A stretch of DNA of 58,592 bases, taken from assembly GCA_900545805.1 (NCBI GenBank), contig URAL01000005.1, forward strand, positions 1 to 58,592. Reading direction: 5' to 3'. The position numbers and the translations under genes were made by a program. This document shows, in pieces, positions 39,924 through 48,622 of this stretch. Source of the stretch: an uncultured Eubacteriales bacterium. Lineage in GTDB: Bacteria > Bacillota > Clostridia > Oscillospirales > Oscillospiraceae. Under the pieces are notes generated by a model. That model ran no database searches, was not told the origin of the DNA, and was given only the letters and a program-made list of their open reading frames with translations. Positions within the stretch are counted from its first letter, which is position 1. Each line of letters starts with the position of its first letter.

Positions 39924-42632
39924 TCAGAACAGGCAGTTTTCGATGTAGCGGTGGAGTATCGCCGCGACCTGCGCACGGGTCGCGCCGCCTGCGGGCAGGA
40001 GCTTGCCGTCCGCGCCGTTTATGATGCCCTCGGCAACCGCCCAGGACATTGCGTCCTTTGCGTAGGCGGAAACGCTTGCAGAGTCTGCAAAGCCGCCGAG
40101 ATCCTTGGCTGCCGAGACGTCAATGCCCTTGAAGGAGGCGTAGCGGTAAAGCACCGCCGCCATCTGCTCACGCGTGATGGTGTCGTTGGGAGCGAAGACC
40201 TTGTCGCTGTAGCCCTTTACGATGCCGTTTGCCGCGGCCCAGTCGACGGCGCCGCTGTACCAGCTGCCGCCGGCGTCGGCAAACGAGGAGGCTGCTGCCT
40301 TGGGGCTTCCCTCCATGCGCCACAGGACGGTGACGAGCATGCCGCGGGTCATCGTGAGCTCCGGCTCGAAGGTGCTTGCGGAGGTTCCGGCAAACAGCGC
40401 GTTATTGAACGCGTAGTACACGTCGCCGAAGTACCATGCGCCTGTTGCAACGTCGGTAAACGGGAACGGAGTGACCGCGGCCATAACGCCGGTCGTAACG
40501 GTGCAGGTAAGCCTGCCGCCGCTTGCGCTGCTGCCGGTGGCCTTTATCGTGCCGTCGGCGGCTATCGAGGCTGCCGCAAAGCCGCTGCCGCTTACGGGAA
40601 CGGTGAGCGTGCAGCTCTTGCTTATGTCCTTGCCGCCGGCTGTCGCCGAAACGATGAAGGTCTGAGCGCTGCCGAGCTTCTCGCCGAGGGCGCGCTTCTG
40701 CGCGGCGTTGGGCTCGGGTGAGGCGAGACGCACGCTCACGTCGCCGCTGCCTGCGAGGTCTTTGCTGTCAAAGCCGGCAGCGCCCATGGAGGTGACGAAG
40801 CTTATCTTATTAGCCGCGGACAGTGCGGAAACGCCGCGCTCCCAAATGTTCACCGTGCCGAGGCCGGTTTCGGATACATCGACGGAAACGGTCTTGCCGC
40901 TTGCGCCGAGCTCGCGCATCATGATGCGCGTCGGGAACACGGTGCACACATCGCCGTTGACGATTGCCGGTGCGCTGACGGTGTTCGAGCCGCACGAGAG
41001 CTTGACGTTCGTGGTGTTCAGTCCGCCGTTTAAGACGATCAGCGCGTCGTTATCCGAGGGGAAGTTTGAGTCGTTGCCCATTGAGTCGGCTATTTTATAA
41101 ATGTAGTCGTTTATCTTCGCTTTGACGGCTTTCGTGAAGAAGTTATCAAACTTCATGGCAGAGGCCGCGTCGCCGAAGGCGTATTTCTTGACGATGGCAA
41201 GCAGCTGATCGAGGATCTCGCCGTTTTTGATCTTGTCAAGGCCGGCCTGCACCCAGACGGGGTAGTTGCCGTCGTCCTCGCCGCCGAGGTGGCTCTGATA
41301 GATGTAGTTTACAGCGTCGAGCAGGGTCTTGTCATCGGTGACGGGGATGTTAACGCCCTCGGTGATGATGCCCTGAATGTTCGCAACGATGCGGTTGCTT
41401 ATCCAGGTCGAAACGCTCGTTTCAACGGGGTTGAGCTTCTTGAGCATGCCGCCTATGAAGCTTCCGGCGACGTGATTGAGCATATCGGCCGAGAAGCCGC
41501 GCTCCCTGCCGTACTCGGTAACGTCGTCGATGGTCTGATGCTTGCCGGTCTCGGCGTTATAGAAGCTTACGGGGCCGATATGGGTCAAGGTATTCACCGC
41601 GGCAACGAGGCTGCCGGACACCTCGCGCAGCTGCACAAAGCGCAGCGGCGAGGGGTAGGTGAGGTTCGAGCCGGTCTCGATATCGTACAGGGTGTTGCCG
41701 TTCTTGGTGGTCATGGACGCGATGTCGTTTGCGTGCATGTGGCCGGTGAAGATCATTTCAAGGCCCGCGTCTGCAAGCTGAGCCGCTATCTTGTCATAGC
41801 CCTCGATGAGGTACATCTTGAGAATGTCGGGCTCCATCGAGAAATGAGGAACGAAGCCGTGGTGCGAAAGACCGATAACACGGTCGCCCCCGGCCTTGGC
41901 AGCCTTTATCTGCTCTGTCGCCCACGCGACGAGCTCAGGGCTCATTGCGCCGCGTGTCTCATGCTCGTTTTCCTTGTCCGAGGTGTTGTCAGCGCTGTAG
42001 CAGCAGGTGTCGAGCGCAATGAGGGTCAGGCCCTCGCAGGGCTTTGCGACATAGGAAAGCTGGCCGGATTGCTTGCCCTCGGGGGGAGTGTAGCGCGCAA
42101 TCACGCTCTTGTCGGAGTAGACAAAATCATAGGCCGAGGCGAAATCCTTGGGCTCGGTGCGCGTTGCCGGAACGGCCTTGCCGTCGGCGGTGTTGAAGTT
42201 CATTGCATTTTCGTTGCGCACGTCGTGGTTGCCGTTTATGACGTAGACCTTAAGGCCGGGAATGTCCTTCTGCAGCTGCTGAAGGCGTGCGGAAAACTCC
42301 TTATGGCCCTCAAGCTCGCCGTCCTTTGTAAGGTCGCCGGAAACAAGCAGCACGTCGGGCTTGTCCTCTCTTACGGCCTCAAGCAGCTTGAGATTGACAT
42401 AGCTGCTCTCGCTGAAGAACTTGCGGTCGCTGTTGAGGGCGTCCGTGTAGTCCTGGGTATCCTTTACCATTGTAGGGGAGAGGTAGTGCGTATCGCTCAT
42501 GACGGCGATCTTCAGATCGATGCCGTCGGACGGTGAGTCCTGAGCGGCCAGCGCAGGCGTTATAAGCGTGCATACCATTATAACAGCAAGCAGCAGTGAT
42601 GCGCCGCGCCGGAAATGTGTGGCTTTTCTCAT
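39924..42632 (-). CDS. Secreted calcineurin-like phosphoesterase with S-layer homology domains
   Basis: 902 residues. A signal peptide (about 1-29, ending PALAA) is followed by a metallophosphoesterase domain with SDTHYL, GDLTKDG, GNHD, LSHHGF and GHMHAND (dimetal ligands) to about 330, a long middle part with an Ig-like region, and three SLH repeats (about 720-900; FPFTDV, SSFADA, GGFADS). SLH domains hold the enzyme on cell-wall polymers, so it probably releases phosphate from external substrates. AGGAGG precedes the ATG. Confidence 0.9.
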   Translation of the reverse strand: MRKATHFRRGASLLLAVIMVCTLITPALAAQDSPSDGIDLKIAVMSDTHYLSPTMVKDTQDYTDALNSDRKFFSESSYVNLKLLEAVREDKPDVLLVSGDLTKDGELEGHKEFSARLQQLQKDIPGLKVYVINGNHDVRNENAMNFNTADGKAVPATRTEPKDFASAYDFVYSDKSVIARYTPPEGKQSGQLSYVAKPCEGLTLIALDTCCYSADNTSDKENEHETRGAMSPELVAWATEQIKAAKAGGDRVIGLSHHGFVPHFSMEPDILKMYLIEGYDKIAAQLADAGLEMIFTGHMHANDIASMTTKNGNTLYDIETGSNLTYPSPLRFVQLREVSGSLVAAVNTLTHIGPVSFYNAETGKHQTIDDVTEYGRERGFSADMLNHVAGSFIGGMLKKLNPVETSVSTWISNRIVANIQGIITEGVNIPVTDDKTLLDAVNYIYQSHLGGEDDGNYPVWVQAGLDKIKNGEILDQLLAIVKKYAFGDAASAMKFDNFFTKAVKAKINDYIYKIADSMGNDSNFPSDNDALIVLNGGLNTTNVKLSCGSNTVSAPAIVNGDVCTVFPTRIMMRELGASGKTVSVDVSETGLGTVNIWERGVSALSAANKISFVTSMGAAGFDSKDLAGSGDVSVRLASPEPNAAQKRALGEKLGSAQTFIVSATAGGKDISKSCTLTVPVSGSGFAAASIAADGTIKATGSSASGGRLTCTVTTGVMAAVTPFPFTDVATGAWYFGDVYYAFNNALFAGTSASTFEPELTMTRGMLVTVLWRMEGSPKAAASSFADAGGSWYSGAVDWAAANGIVKGYSDKVFAPNDTITREQMAAVLYRYASFKGIDVSAAKDLGGFADSASVSAYAKDAMSWAVAEGIINGADGKLLPAGGATRAQVAAILHRYIENCLF

Positions 42633-42723
42633 GTTTTTCCTCCTGTTTCGTTAAAATACCGTGCCTGTGATGATTGTACATGAAAATCATGCCGAATACA
42701 AGTAAAATGCAAGTCAAATTCGG

Positions 42724-42752
42724 TTGACATACAGTTTGCTTGTATATATAAT
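42724..42752 (+). promoter_or_regulatory. Promoter of queH-queT
   Basis: TTGACA, 17 nt, TATAAT. The leader is only about 20 nt, too short for a preQ1 riboswitch. Confidence 0.75.
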
Positions 42753-42781
42753 GTACTGCGTTTTTGAAAGAGGCGCGGAAA

Positions 42782-43402
42782 ATGAACAGAGAAAACTTTT
42801 TCAGAAAATACGATAAGATAGTCGCAGGCTTCGGCGAGACCAGGCCGAGCATATTGCTGCACAGCTGCTGCGGCCCGTGCTCAAGCTCGGTTATCGAGCT
42901 GCTGACGCAGCACTTTGACGTAACGGTTTTATGGTATAACCCCAATCTGTGGCCGGAGGCGGAGTACGAAAAACGCCTTGAGACGCAAAAGCAGCTCATA
43001 GCCTGCCTTGACGGAGACGGCGTGACGGCGTCGATCCTTGTCGAGCCGTGGCGCAGCGAGGATTATTTTTCGCGCATAAAGGGGCTTGAGAATGAACCCG
43101 AGGAGGGCGGAAGATGCCTTGAATGCTTCCGCATCCGCCTTGAGGAGACCGCACGCATAGCCGCCGAGCGCGGCTTTGACTGGTTCTGCACGACCCTGAC
43201 GGTCTCCTCACGCAAGGACGCCGTAGTCATAAATGCAATCGGTCGTGAGGCCGCACAAAAGTATAATGTAAGCTGGCTGCCGTCGGAGTTCAAAAAACGC
43301 GAGGGCAACCACCGTTCGATAATTCTTTCCGAAAAATACGGCCTGTACCGTCAGGAGTACTGCGGATGCGTATTTTCACTCAATAGGAGCAGCAATGAAT
43401 AA
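42782..43402 (+). CDS. queH: Epoxyqueuosine reductase QueH
   Basis: 206 residues, the DUF208 family. HSCCGPCSS at the start and the later CLECF and YCGCVF segments supply the Cys set for the Fe-S and second metal site. It performs the last step of queuosine synthesis in tRNA. ATG 42782 has GAGG upstream. Its end overlaps queT by 8 nt. Confidence 0.92.
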   Translation: MNRENFFRKYDKIVAGFGETRPSILLHSCCGPCSSSVIELLTQHFDVTVLWYNPNLWPEAEYEKRLETQKQLIACLDGDGVTASILVEPWRSEDYFSRIKGLENEPEEGGRCLECFRIRLEETARIAAERGFDWFCTTLTVSSRKDAVVINAIGREAAQKYNVSWLPSEFKKREGNHRSIILSEKYGLYRQEYCGCVFSLNRSSNE

Positions 43403-43907
43403 GACTACAAGAAGAATAGTGACCGCCGCGATCGTCGGCGCTTTATACGCCGTCTTGACTATAGTGCTTGCACCGATAAGCTACGGCCCGGTGCAGTGCA
43501 GGATATCCGAGGTGCTGTGCATACTGCCGTTTTTCATGCCCTGCACGACCTGGGGACTGTTTTTCGGCTGTGCGATAGCGAATATCGCAAGCGCCGCCGG
43601 GCTTCCGGACATCATCTTCGGTTCGCTTGCAACGCTTATGGCCTGCCTGTGCATCGCGTGGTGCGGAAAGCGAAATAAAAAGGTGCTTGCCTGCCTCATG
43701 CCCGTCGTGTGCAACGGGCTTATAGTCGGCGCGATGCTGACCGTCGTTATCGCGGGGCTCAATCCAGTCAAGAACTTCGGCGCGTTCGCAGTTTTTGCCG
43801 GTCAGGTCGCGCTCGGTGAGGCCGCAGTTATGTTCATTGCCGGGCTTCCGCTGCTTTCCTGGCTGCCGAAGCAGAAATTTTTTGCCGACTATGTAAGCAG
43901 GACTTGA
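43395..43907 (+). CDS. queT: Queuosine-precursor ECF S component QueT
   Basis: 170 residues, about five or six helices, with YGPVQCRISEVLCILPFF typical of QueT. It brings in queuine or preQ precursors with a shared ECF module. Overlap with queH makes a salvage operon. A promoter for the TPP riboswitch overlaps its stop codon. Confidence 0.9.
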   Translation: MNKTTRRIVTAAIVGALYAVLTIVLAPISYGPVQCRISEVLCILPFFMPCTTWGLFFGCAIANIASAAGLPDIIFGSLATLMACLCIAWCGKRNKKVLACLMPVVCNGLIVGAMLTVVIAGLNPVKNFGAFAVFAGQVALGEAAVMFIAGLPLLSWLPKQKFFADYVSRT

Positions 43908-43932
43908 CAAATGCGCATTAAGATATTAAGAT
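43904..43932 (+). promoter_or_regulatory. Promoter of the thiT transcript
   Basis: TTGACA, 17 nt, TAAGAT; the -35 includes the queT stop. Confidence 0.55.
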
Positions 43933-43940
43933 GACAGTGC

Positions 43941-44034
43941 AAAAGGGGTGCTGAGTTTTCTCGGCTGAGACGGAAAGAATCGAATTTCCGAGACCCTCGA
44001 ACCTGATCCGGGTAATGCCGGCGTAGGAAACGAA
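43941..44034 (+). ncRNA. TPP riboswitch (THI element)
   Basis: GGGGTGCTGAG, CGGCTGAGA, ACCCTCGAACCTGATCCGGG and TAATGCCGGCGTAGGAA are the conserved TPP aptamer blocks in order. It precedes a terminator (44062-44092) and thiT, so thiamine pyrophosphate should switch transporter expression off. Confidence 0.95.
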
Positions 44035-44061
44035 AATCTTTATATCAATCGTTTTCCTATG

Positions 44062-44092
44062 ACCGTATTGCTTTTGCAGTGCGGTTTTCTTA
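44062..44092 (+). terminator. Riboswitch-linked terminator
   Basis: ACCGTATTGC, TTTT, GCAGTGCGGT and a T-rich tail; two G-U pairs in the stem. Confidence 0.65.
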
Positions 44093-44113
44093 TTTCTTAG
44101 GAGGAATAGCAAA

Positions 44114-44680
44114 ATGAAAAAATCCAACCTCACGCTTCGCGCCATCTGCGAAGGCGCGATACTTATCGCCGCGGCAACTGTGCTGAGCCTTGTTCCGATC
44201 TGGAAAATGCCTCAGGGCGGCTCGTTTGACCTGGCAATGCTGCCGATCATCATCTTCTGCGTCCGCTGGGGCATCGGACCGTCTCTGCCCGCCGGCTTTG
44301 TCTACGGCGTCATTCAGTTCATGCTCGAGGGCGGCATAGCTCTCGGCTGGCAGTCCATGCTTGGAGATTACTTCATCGCTTACACCGCTCTCGGCCTTGC
44401 CGGACTGTTCAAGGGCACGAAAAACGGCTTCTTCACCGGCACGGTCGTCGGCTGCGTCGCACGCTTCCTCGTCCACTATGTCGTCGGCGCCACCATCTGG
44501 GCGTCCTACATGCCGGAGAAGTTCTTCAACATGACCATGACCACCCCGTGGATCTACTCGGCATTGTATAACGGTGCGTACATGCTCATCGACATGGTCG
44601 CCATCCTCATCATCGGCGCACTGCTCTGGAAGCCCCTCGGCAAGTATCTGCGCGGCGAGGACCTCAGGCTCAAGGCATAA
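44114..44680 (+). CDS. thiT: Thiamine ECF S component ThiT
   Basis: 188 residues, six helices. GGSFDLAMLPIIIFCVRWG and the later aromatic-rich YxGAxxWxSYMPEKFF region are typical of ThiT and its thiamine pocket. AGGAGG precedes the ATG. The TPP riboswitch directly upstream confirms the substrate. Confidence 0.95.
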   Translation: MKKSNLTLRAICEGAILIAAATVLSLVPIWKMPQGGSFDLAMLPIIIFCVRWGIGPSLPAGFVYGVIQFMLEGGIALGWQSMLGDYFIAYTALGLAGLFKGTKNGFFTGTVVGCVARFLVHYVVGATIWASYMPEKFFNMTMTTPWIYSALYNGAYMLIDMVAILIIGALLWKPLGKYLRGEDLRLKA

Positions 44681-44689
44681 AAAACCCAC

Positions 44690-44804
44690 AAATACCGGTT
44701 TCGGCGGGGCAGGACGCGTCCAGGCTACCCGGGCTCGTTCTTCCCCGCAAAAACCGAGTAGCAGACTATAGCTGACGGTAGGTGTTCGGCTCTCGTCAGC
44801 TATA
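44690..44804 (+). other. Structured intergenic region of unknown identity
   Basis: CGGTTT/AAACCG and GCGGGG/CCCCGC pair across 44696-44756, enclosing the palindromes GGACGCGTCC and CCCGGG. A second hairpin has 11-bp perfect arms TATAGCTGACG/CGTCAGCTATA (44767-44804). No U run follows, so it is not a plain terminator. It may be a small RNA or a 3' UTR structure of thiT. Confidence 0.5.
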
Positions 44805-44816
44805 AATAAAAAATCC

Positions 44817-44846
44817 TTGACACAGCAAAAGCATATCGTATATAAT
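44817..44846 (+). promoter_or_regulatory. Promoter of rpmH
   Basis: TTGACA, 18 nt, TATAAT. Confidence 0.65.
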
Positions 44847-44850
44847 AAAT

Positions 44851-44880
44851 CTCCGATGCCTGTGTGCATCGGAGGTTTAT
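44851..44880 (+). promoter_or_regulatory. Leader hairpin before rpmH
   Basis: CTCCGATGC, CTGTGT, GCATCGGAG right at the expected transcript start; followed by a T-rich stretch, so it may attenuate or stabilise the mRNA. Confidence 0.6.
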
Positions 44881-44945
44881 TGTTTTGTCAACTACTTTGA
44901 GCTTCGGCTCAATGTTGAGTATTATTCTGAAAGGAGTGCATGAAT

Positions 44946-45080
44946 ATGCTGCGTACCTACCAGCCCAAGAAGCGCCAGCGCAAGAAAGAGCACGGCTTCC
45001 GCAAAAGAATGGCCACCGCAAACGGCCGCAAGGTTCTCGCCCGCCGCAGAGCAAAGGGCAGAGCAAAGCTGAGCGCCTGA
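44946..45080 (+). CDS. rpmH: Ribosomal protein bL34
   Basis: 44 residues: MLRTYQPKKRQRKKEHGFRK and the RRRAKGRAKLSA end are unmistakable bL34. AAGGAG is 9 nt before ATG 44946; an in-frame ATG six bases upstream is too close to that site. First gene of the conserved rpmH-rnpA-yidD-yidC-jag cluster. Confidence 0.97.
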   Translation: MLRTYQPKKRQRKKEHGFRKRMATANGRKVLARRRAKGRAKLSA

Positions 45081-45179
45081 TTTGGCGGCTCCGGGCAGGG
45101 AAAGCAAATAAATTTTTAGGGCGGCTAAACTCCGCCCTTAAGGTGTTTGCTGAAAAAACGGAAAGCAAGGGTGAAATAA

Positions 45180-45518
45180 TTGGATTTCAGGTCAACTCTG
45201 AAAAAGAATTATGAGTTCAAACGGCTTTATAATAAAGGAAAAACAGCCGTTACGCCCTATATGGTCGTGTATGCTCTGAAAACGCAGCGTGGTGACCGCC
45301 GCGTAGGTTACACTGTGTCCACAAAGCTGGGCAAGGCCGTCGTGCGCAATCGAATCCGCCGCAGACTGAGAGAAATATACAGACTTAATTCATATAAGCT
45401 CAAGGACAGTGTCGATATTGTCATTGTGGCGCGAAGCCGCTGCATTGAGGCGGAATATGCCAAAATGGAGCAGGCGTTTCTGCATGCCTGCGCCGAGCTT
45501 GGAATCTTAAGAGGCTAA
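45180..45518 (+). CDS. rnpA: Ribonuclease P protein component
   Basis: 112 residues. RVGYTVSTKLGKAVVRNRIRR carries the RNR motif that binds RNase P RNA. It helps process tRNA 5' ends. The start is TTG with AAGGGTG before it. Five bases separate it from yidD. Confidence 0.96.
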   Translation: MDFRSTLKKNYEFKRLYNKGKTAVTPYMVVYALKTQRGDRRVGYTVSTKLGKAVVRNRIRRRLREIYRLNSYKLKDSVDIVIVARSRCIEAEYAKMEQAFLHACAELGILRG

Positions 45519-45523
45519 GAAAT

Positions 45524-45742
45524 ATGAAAAAGCTTCTGCTTGCGCTTATCCGTATTTATCAGAAATACGTTTCCCCGGCGTTCCCGCCGAGGTGCAGATT
45601 TATCCCTACCTGCTCACAGTATGCCGTTGAAGCCATCGAAAAATACGGGGCTTTGAAGGGCGGCTGGCTCGCCCTTAAGCGGCTGTCGAGGTGTCATCCG
45701 TTTCACCTCGGCGAACACGATTTCTTCGATCCCGTTCCCTGA
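45524..45742 (+). CDS. yidD: Membrane protein insertion efficiency factor YidD
   Basis: 72 residues with the conserved core CRFIPTCSQYAVEAIEKYG and CHPFHLGEHDFFDPVP. A short amphipathic membrane-associated protein assisting YidC. Confidence 0.96.
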   Translation: MKKLLLALIRIYQKYVSPAFPPRCRFIPTCSQYAVEAIEKYGALKGGWLALKRLSRCHPFHLGEHDFFDPVP

Positions 45743-45769
45743 CGAGGATCGGAATACAAGGAGAAACTT

Positions 45770-47044
45770 ATGTCACTATGGGATATTATAGTCTGGCCGT
45801 TTGCCAGACTGCTGGAGGTTCTTTATAACTGGACCGACAGCTACGGTCTCGCCGTTATCCTCTTTGCTCTCGTGGTCAATCTGATCCTCCTGCCGTTTAT
45901 GGCAAAGAGCAAAAAGGGAATGATGAAGACCACCCGAATCCAGCCTCAGCTCAAGGAGCTGGAGAAAAAGCATAAGGGCAATCAGCAGAAGTATCAGCAG
46001 GAGGTCATGAAGCTATACAAGGAGCAGGGCGCAAGTCCCACCTCCGGCTGCCTGTGGTCGCTGATCCCCTTCCCGATACTCATCGCGCTGTACGGCGTAA
46101 TCCGTCAGCCTCTCGGCTATATGATGGGCCTGAGCGACGAGAGCGTCAAAAAGCTCACCGAGTGGGCTACCCAGAATGCTGGCTTTGTTGCCACAAAGCA
46201 GGGTACCTATGACCAGATCGGCGTAGCCGATGCCATCCACAAGAACTGGGATGCGGTCACAAATGCTCTCGGCAATTTCAGCGGAAAGCTTCTTGACATT
46301 GACTACAGCTTCCTCGGCATGAACCTCGGCTCTATCCCCGACTGGAAGATCTGGACCTATGATTTTTCGGGCGCCGATATCCTCTCCAATATCGGGCTGT
46401 TCCTGATCCCCCTGATCGCGGCGTTTCTTTCCTGGGTGTCGATGAAGATCAGCCAGGCGACCAATCCTCCCCAGGCAGGACAGGCGGCAGTGAGCATGAA
46501 GACCATGAACCTCATGATGCCCATCATGTCCATCTGGATCTGCTTTATCATGCCTGCGGCTCTCGGCGTTTACTGGATTGCAAACAGCTGCTTCGGCATA
46601 GTGCGTGACCTTGTGCTCACAAAGCACTATAAGCGCAAGCTCGACATCGAGGACGCAGAGCGCATCGCGGCGCAGAAGGAGAGGGATGCCGAGCGCGCAC
46701 GCCGCCATGAGGAGCATGAGCAGCTCAAGGCCGAGGGCGCAACGACCCGCAACAATAACACCAGCAAAAAGAAAATGCAGGCTCAGCAGAAGCAGGCAGA
46801 CGCAGAGCGCATCGCCGCGAACGAAAGAGCGGAGCGCGCATTGCGCCTTGAAAAGCTCGGCATAGAAACGCCCGAGAATCCCTCTCAGGTCGGCAAGCGC
46901 CGCTATGCAAGAGGCAGAGCGTATGATCCTGACCGCTATGCCGACGAAACGGCATCAGCGGCAAAGTCCGGGGAAGCGGTTGAAGAGACCGCGGCTCAGA
47001 CCGAGGCAGAGCCTGAACAGTCACAGGAGAATAGTGAAACATGA
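45770..47044 (+). CDS. yidC: Membrane protein insertase YidC/OxaA
   Basis: 424 residues, Gram-positive type without the large periplasmic domain. Five core helices include GLAVILFALVVNLILLPF and the late ALGVYWIANSCFGI. A basic, Ala/Glu-rich cytoplasmic tail of about 130 residues (from about 295) is longer than usual and may bind ribosomes. Its stop overlaps the jag start (ATGA). Confidence 0.94.
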   Translation: MSLWDIIVWPFARLLEVLYNWTDSYGLAVILFALVVNLILLPFMAKSKKGMMKTTRIQPQLKELEKKHKGNQQKYQQEVMKLYKEQGASPTSGCLWSLIPFPILIALYGVIRQPLGYMMGLSDESVKKLTEWATQNAGFVATKQGTYDQIGVADAIHKNWDAVTNALGNFSGKLLDIDYSFLGMNLGSIPDWKIWTYDFSGADILSNIGLFLIPLIAAFLSWVSMKISQATNPPQAGQAAVSMKTMNLMMPIMSIWICFIMPAALGVYWIANSCFGIVRDLVLTKHYKRKLDIEDAERIAAQKERDAERARRHEEHEQLKAEGATTRNNNTSKKKMQAQQKQADAERIAANERAERALRLEKLGIETPENPSQVGKRRYARGRAYDPDRYADETASAAKSGEAVEETAAQTEAEPEQSQENSET

Positions 47045-47784
47045 TAAAGTCTTTGGAAACCACAGGCCGCACCGAGGATGAAGCCATCGCCGCAGCCCTG
47101 AAGGAGCTCGGACTTGAGAGAGACGATGTTTCCGTAACAGTCGTCGAGCGTGCAAAGTCCGGATTTCTGGGTATAGGCGCTTCTCCGGCAGTCGTGCGTG
47201 TCGAGTATGAAGCTCCCGACGAGACCGAGACCGAGGCTGCTCCCGTCGTTGAGACAAAGGCTCCCGAAAAGGCGGCAATGACCGCCGATAACGGCGAATT
47301 TGCCGAAATAAGAGCCTTCCTTGACGGACTTCTCAAGCGCATGGACGTCAAGGCCGATATCGAGATCACCCGCCGCGACGGCAAGAGTATCGTCGTAAAC
47401 CTCTCAGGCTCCAACATGGGCGCGGTCATCGGCCGTAGAGGCGAGACCCTTGACGCGATCCAGCACCTGACTAATTACGTCATTAATCGCGGCAGCGACA
47501 AGCATATGCATATCTGCGTTGATGCCGAGAGCTACCGTGCAAAGCGCGAGGAATCGCTCGTCCGCCTTGCAGAGAAGATGGCGGCCAAGGTAATAAAGTA
47601 TAAGCGCAGCATGGCGCTTGAGCCGATGAACAGCTACGAGCGTCACATCATCCACGCCGCCCTTCAGGATTATGAGGGCGTAAGCACAAGCTCGACCGGC
47701 ACCGAGCCCAACCGCCGCGTCGTCGTATCCTACGACCGCCCGCAGAACACCGGCAATAAGCCGAAGAGCCGTGAATGGGCATAA
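47041..47784 (+). CDS. RNA-binding protein Jag/KhpB
   Basis: 247 residues: an N-terminal Jag domain (about 1-52, with SGFLGIG), a variable acidic linker, a KH domain with VIGRRGETLDAIQHL, and an R3H domain (SYERHIIHAALQ...). In Gram-positives it pairs with KhpA and influences cell division and envelope gene expression. Co-transcribed with yidC. Confidence 0.93.
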   Translation: MIKSLETTGRTEDEAIAAALKELGLERDDVSVTVVERAKSGFLGIGASPAVVRVEYEAPDETETEAAPVVETKAPEKAAMTADNGEFAEIRAFLDGLLKRMDVKADIEITRRDGKSIVVNLSGSNMGAVIGRRGETLDAIQHLTNYVINRGSDKHMHICVDAESYRAKREESLVRLAEKMAAKVIKYKRSMALEPMNSYERHIIHAALQDYEGVSTSSTGTEPNRRVVVSYDRPQNTGNKPKSREWA

Positions 47785-47808
47785 GCCCCGTATATTGGAG
47801 GAAGTAAA

Positions 47809-48036
47809 ATGATACTTGAAAAAATTCAGCAGATCCTTGCACAGCAGTTTGAAGTATCCGCAGGCAGCATTTCCGCCGATACCAATATCGTCGATGATCT
47901 CGGTGCGGATTCGCTTGACGTTGTTGAGCTCATCATGTCCGTTGAGGACGAGTTCGGCGTTCAGATCCCCGATGAGGACGCAGCAGAGCTGGCCACCGTC
48001 GGCAAGATCGTCGAGTACATCGAAGCAAGGCAGTAA
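47809..48036 (+). CDS. acpP: Acyl carrier protein
   Basis: 75 residues; DLGADSLDVVELIM contains the Ser that takes 4'-phosphopantetheine. It carries acyl chains in fatty-acid synthesis. Its place after jag is unusual: mnmE and mnmG are the common next genes. GGAGG precedes the ATG. Confidence 0.95.
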   Translation: MILEKIQQILAQQFEVSAGSISADTNIVDDLGADSLDVVELIMSVEDEFGVQIPDEDAAELATVGKIVEYIEARQ

Positions 48037-48048
48037 TAAATAAACATG

Positions 48049-48078
48049 AAAAATCCCGTCCGAGAGGACGGGATTTTT
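48049..48078 (+). terminator. Terminator after acpP, first of two identical copies
   Basis: A5, TCCCGTC, CGAGAG, GACGGGA, T5. A base-for-base identical 30-mer lies at 48374-48403. Confidence 0.88.
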
Positions 48079-48120
48079 CAGCGTGTCAAAAAAGTCTGTG
48101 ACTTTTTTGCACGCTATAAA

Positions 48121-48175
48121 CGCCACATTTTTTGTGAAGCTTACGCTTCACGAAAAATCTCGCTTCGCTCGTCAA
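48121..48175 (+). repeat. 55-bp hairpin repeat, copy 2
   Basis: Inverted match to 1-55. Here the hairpin is perfect: GTGAAGC, TTAC, GCTTCAC inside T and A runs. Confidence 0.65.
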
Positions 48176-48373
48176 AAAGCCTGATAGCTCAGGCATTTTT
48201 GATGGCTATAATCCAACTTGAGGCGGGCCTTTTCTCGCTGCGGCTCGGTCACGGCGCGGCTCTGACATGCCACCGGCATGTCATTCACTCCCGCGCCGCC
48301 GCTTCGCTACCCCTCAAGCTCCCCCGCTGCGCGGTTGAATTTACTCAACAGCATAGGTTTTTTGACAGTCTCG

Positions 48374-48403
48374 AAAAATCCCGTCCGAGAGGACGGGATT
48401 TTT
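48374..48403 (+). repeat. Second copy of the acpP terminator
   Basis: Identical to 48049-48078, 296 bp further on; it ends the composite repeat block. Confidence 0.8.
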
Positions 48404-48622
48404 ACCATGAGTCGCGTCAATGGCCGGGGTAGAGCAAAACAGCCTGAGCGCAGTGAAGCATTCTGTTTCTGAAGGCATTAGAATTCCGGACGCAAAAGCA
48501 AAACCCGCTTCAGCACATTTGCTTTGTTGCTGCATCCATATTTTTCACTTGCCCATTTAAAATGCCGGGTGTAGATATTCTGCTTTCAAGAGGACTGCCA
48601 ACATTTATTTTGGAACCTATTT

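Larger units (their letters stand above)
48037..48622. other. 586-bp intergenic region with stacked repeats
   Basis: Contents in order: a terminator (48049-48078); a hairpin with AAAAAGTC/GACTTTTT arms (48081-48116); the 55-bp repeat (48121-48175); GCCTGA/TCAGGC (48178-48195); TGACATGCC/GGCATGTCA (48263-48282); and a second copy of the terminator (48374-48403). 48404-48622 shows no gene, repeat or clear signal. Confidence 0.7.

Noticed and set aside
42640..42781. preQ1 riboswitch before queH-queT
   Set aside because: The promoter leaves a leader of only about 20 nt and no preQ1 aptamer pattern is visible.
44681..44945. Chromosomal origin next to rpmH
   Set aside because: No dnaA or dnaN gene and no cluster of DnaA boxes (TTATNCACA) was seen.
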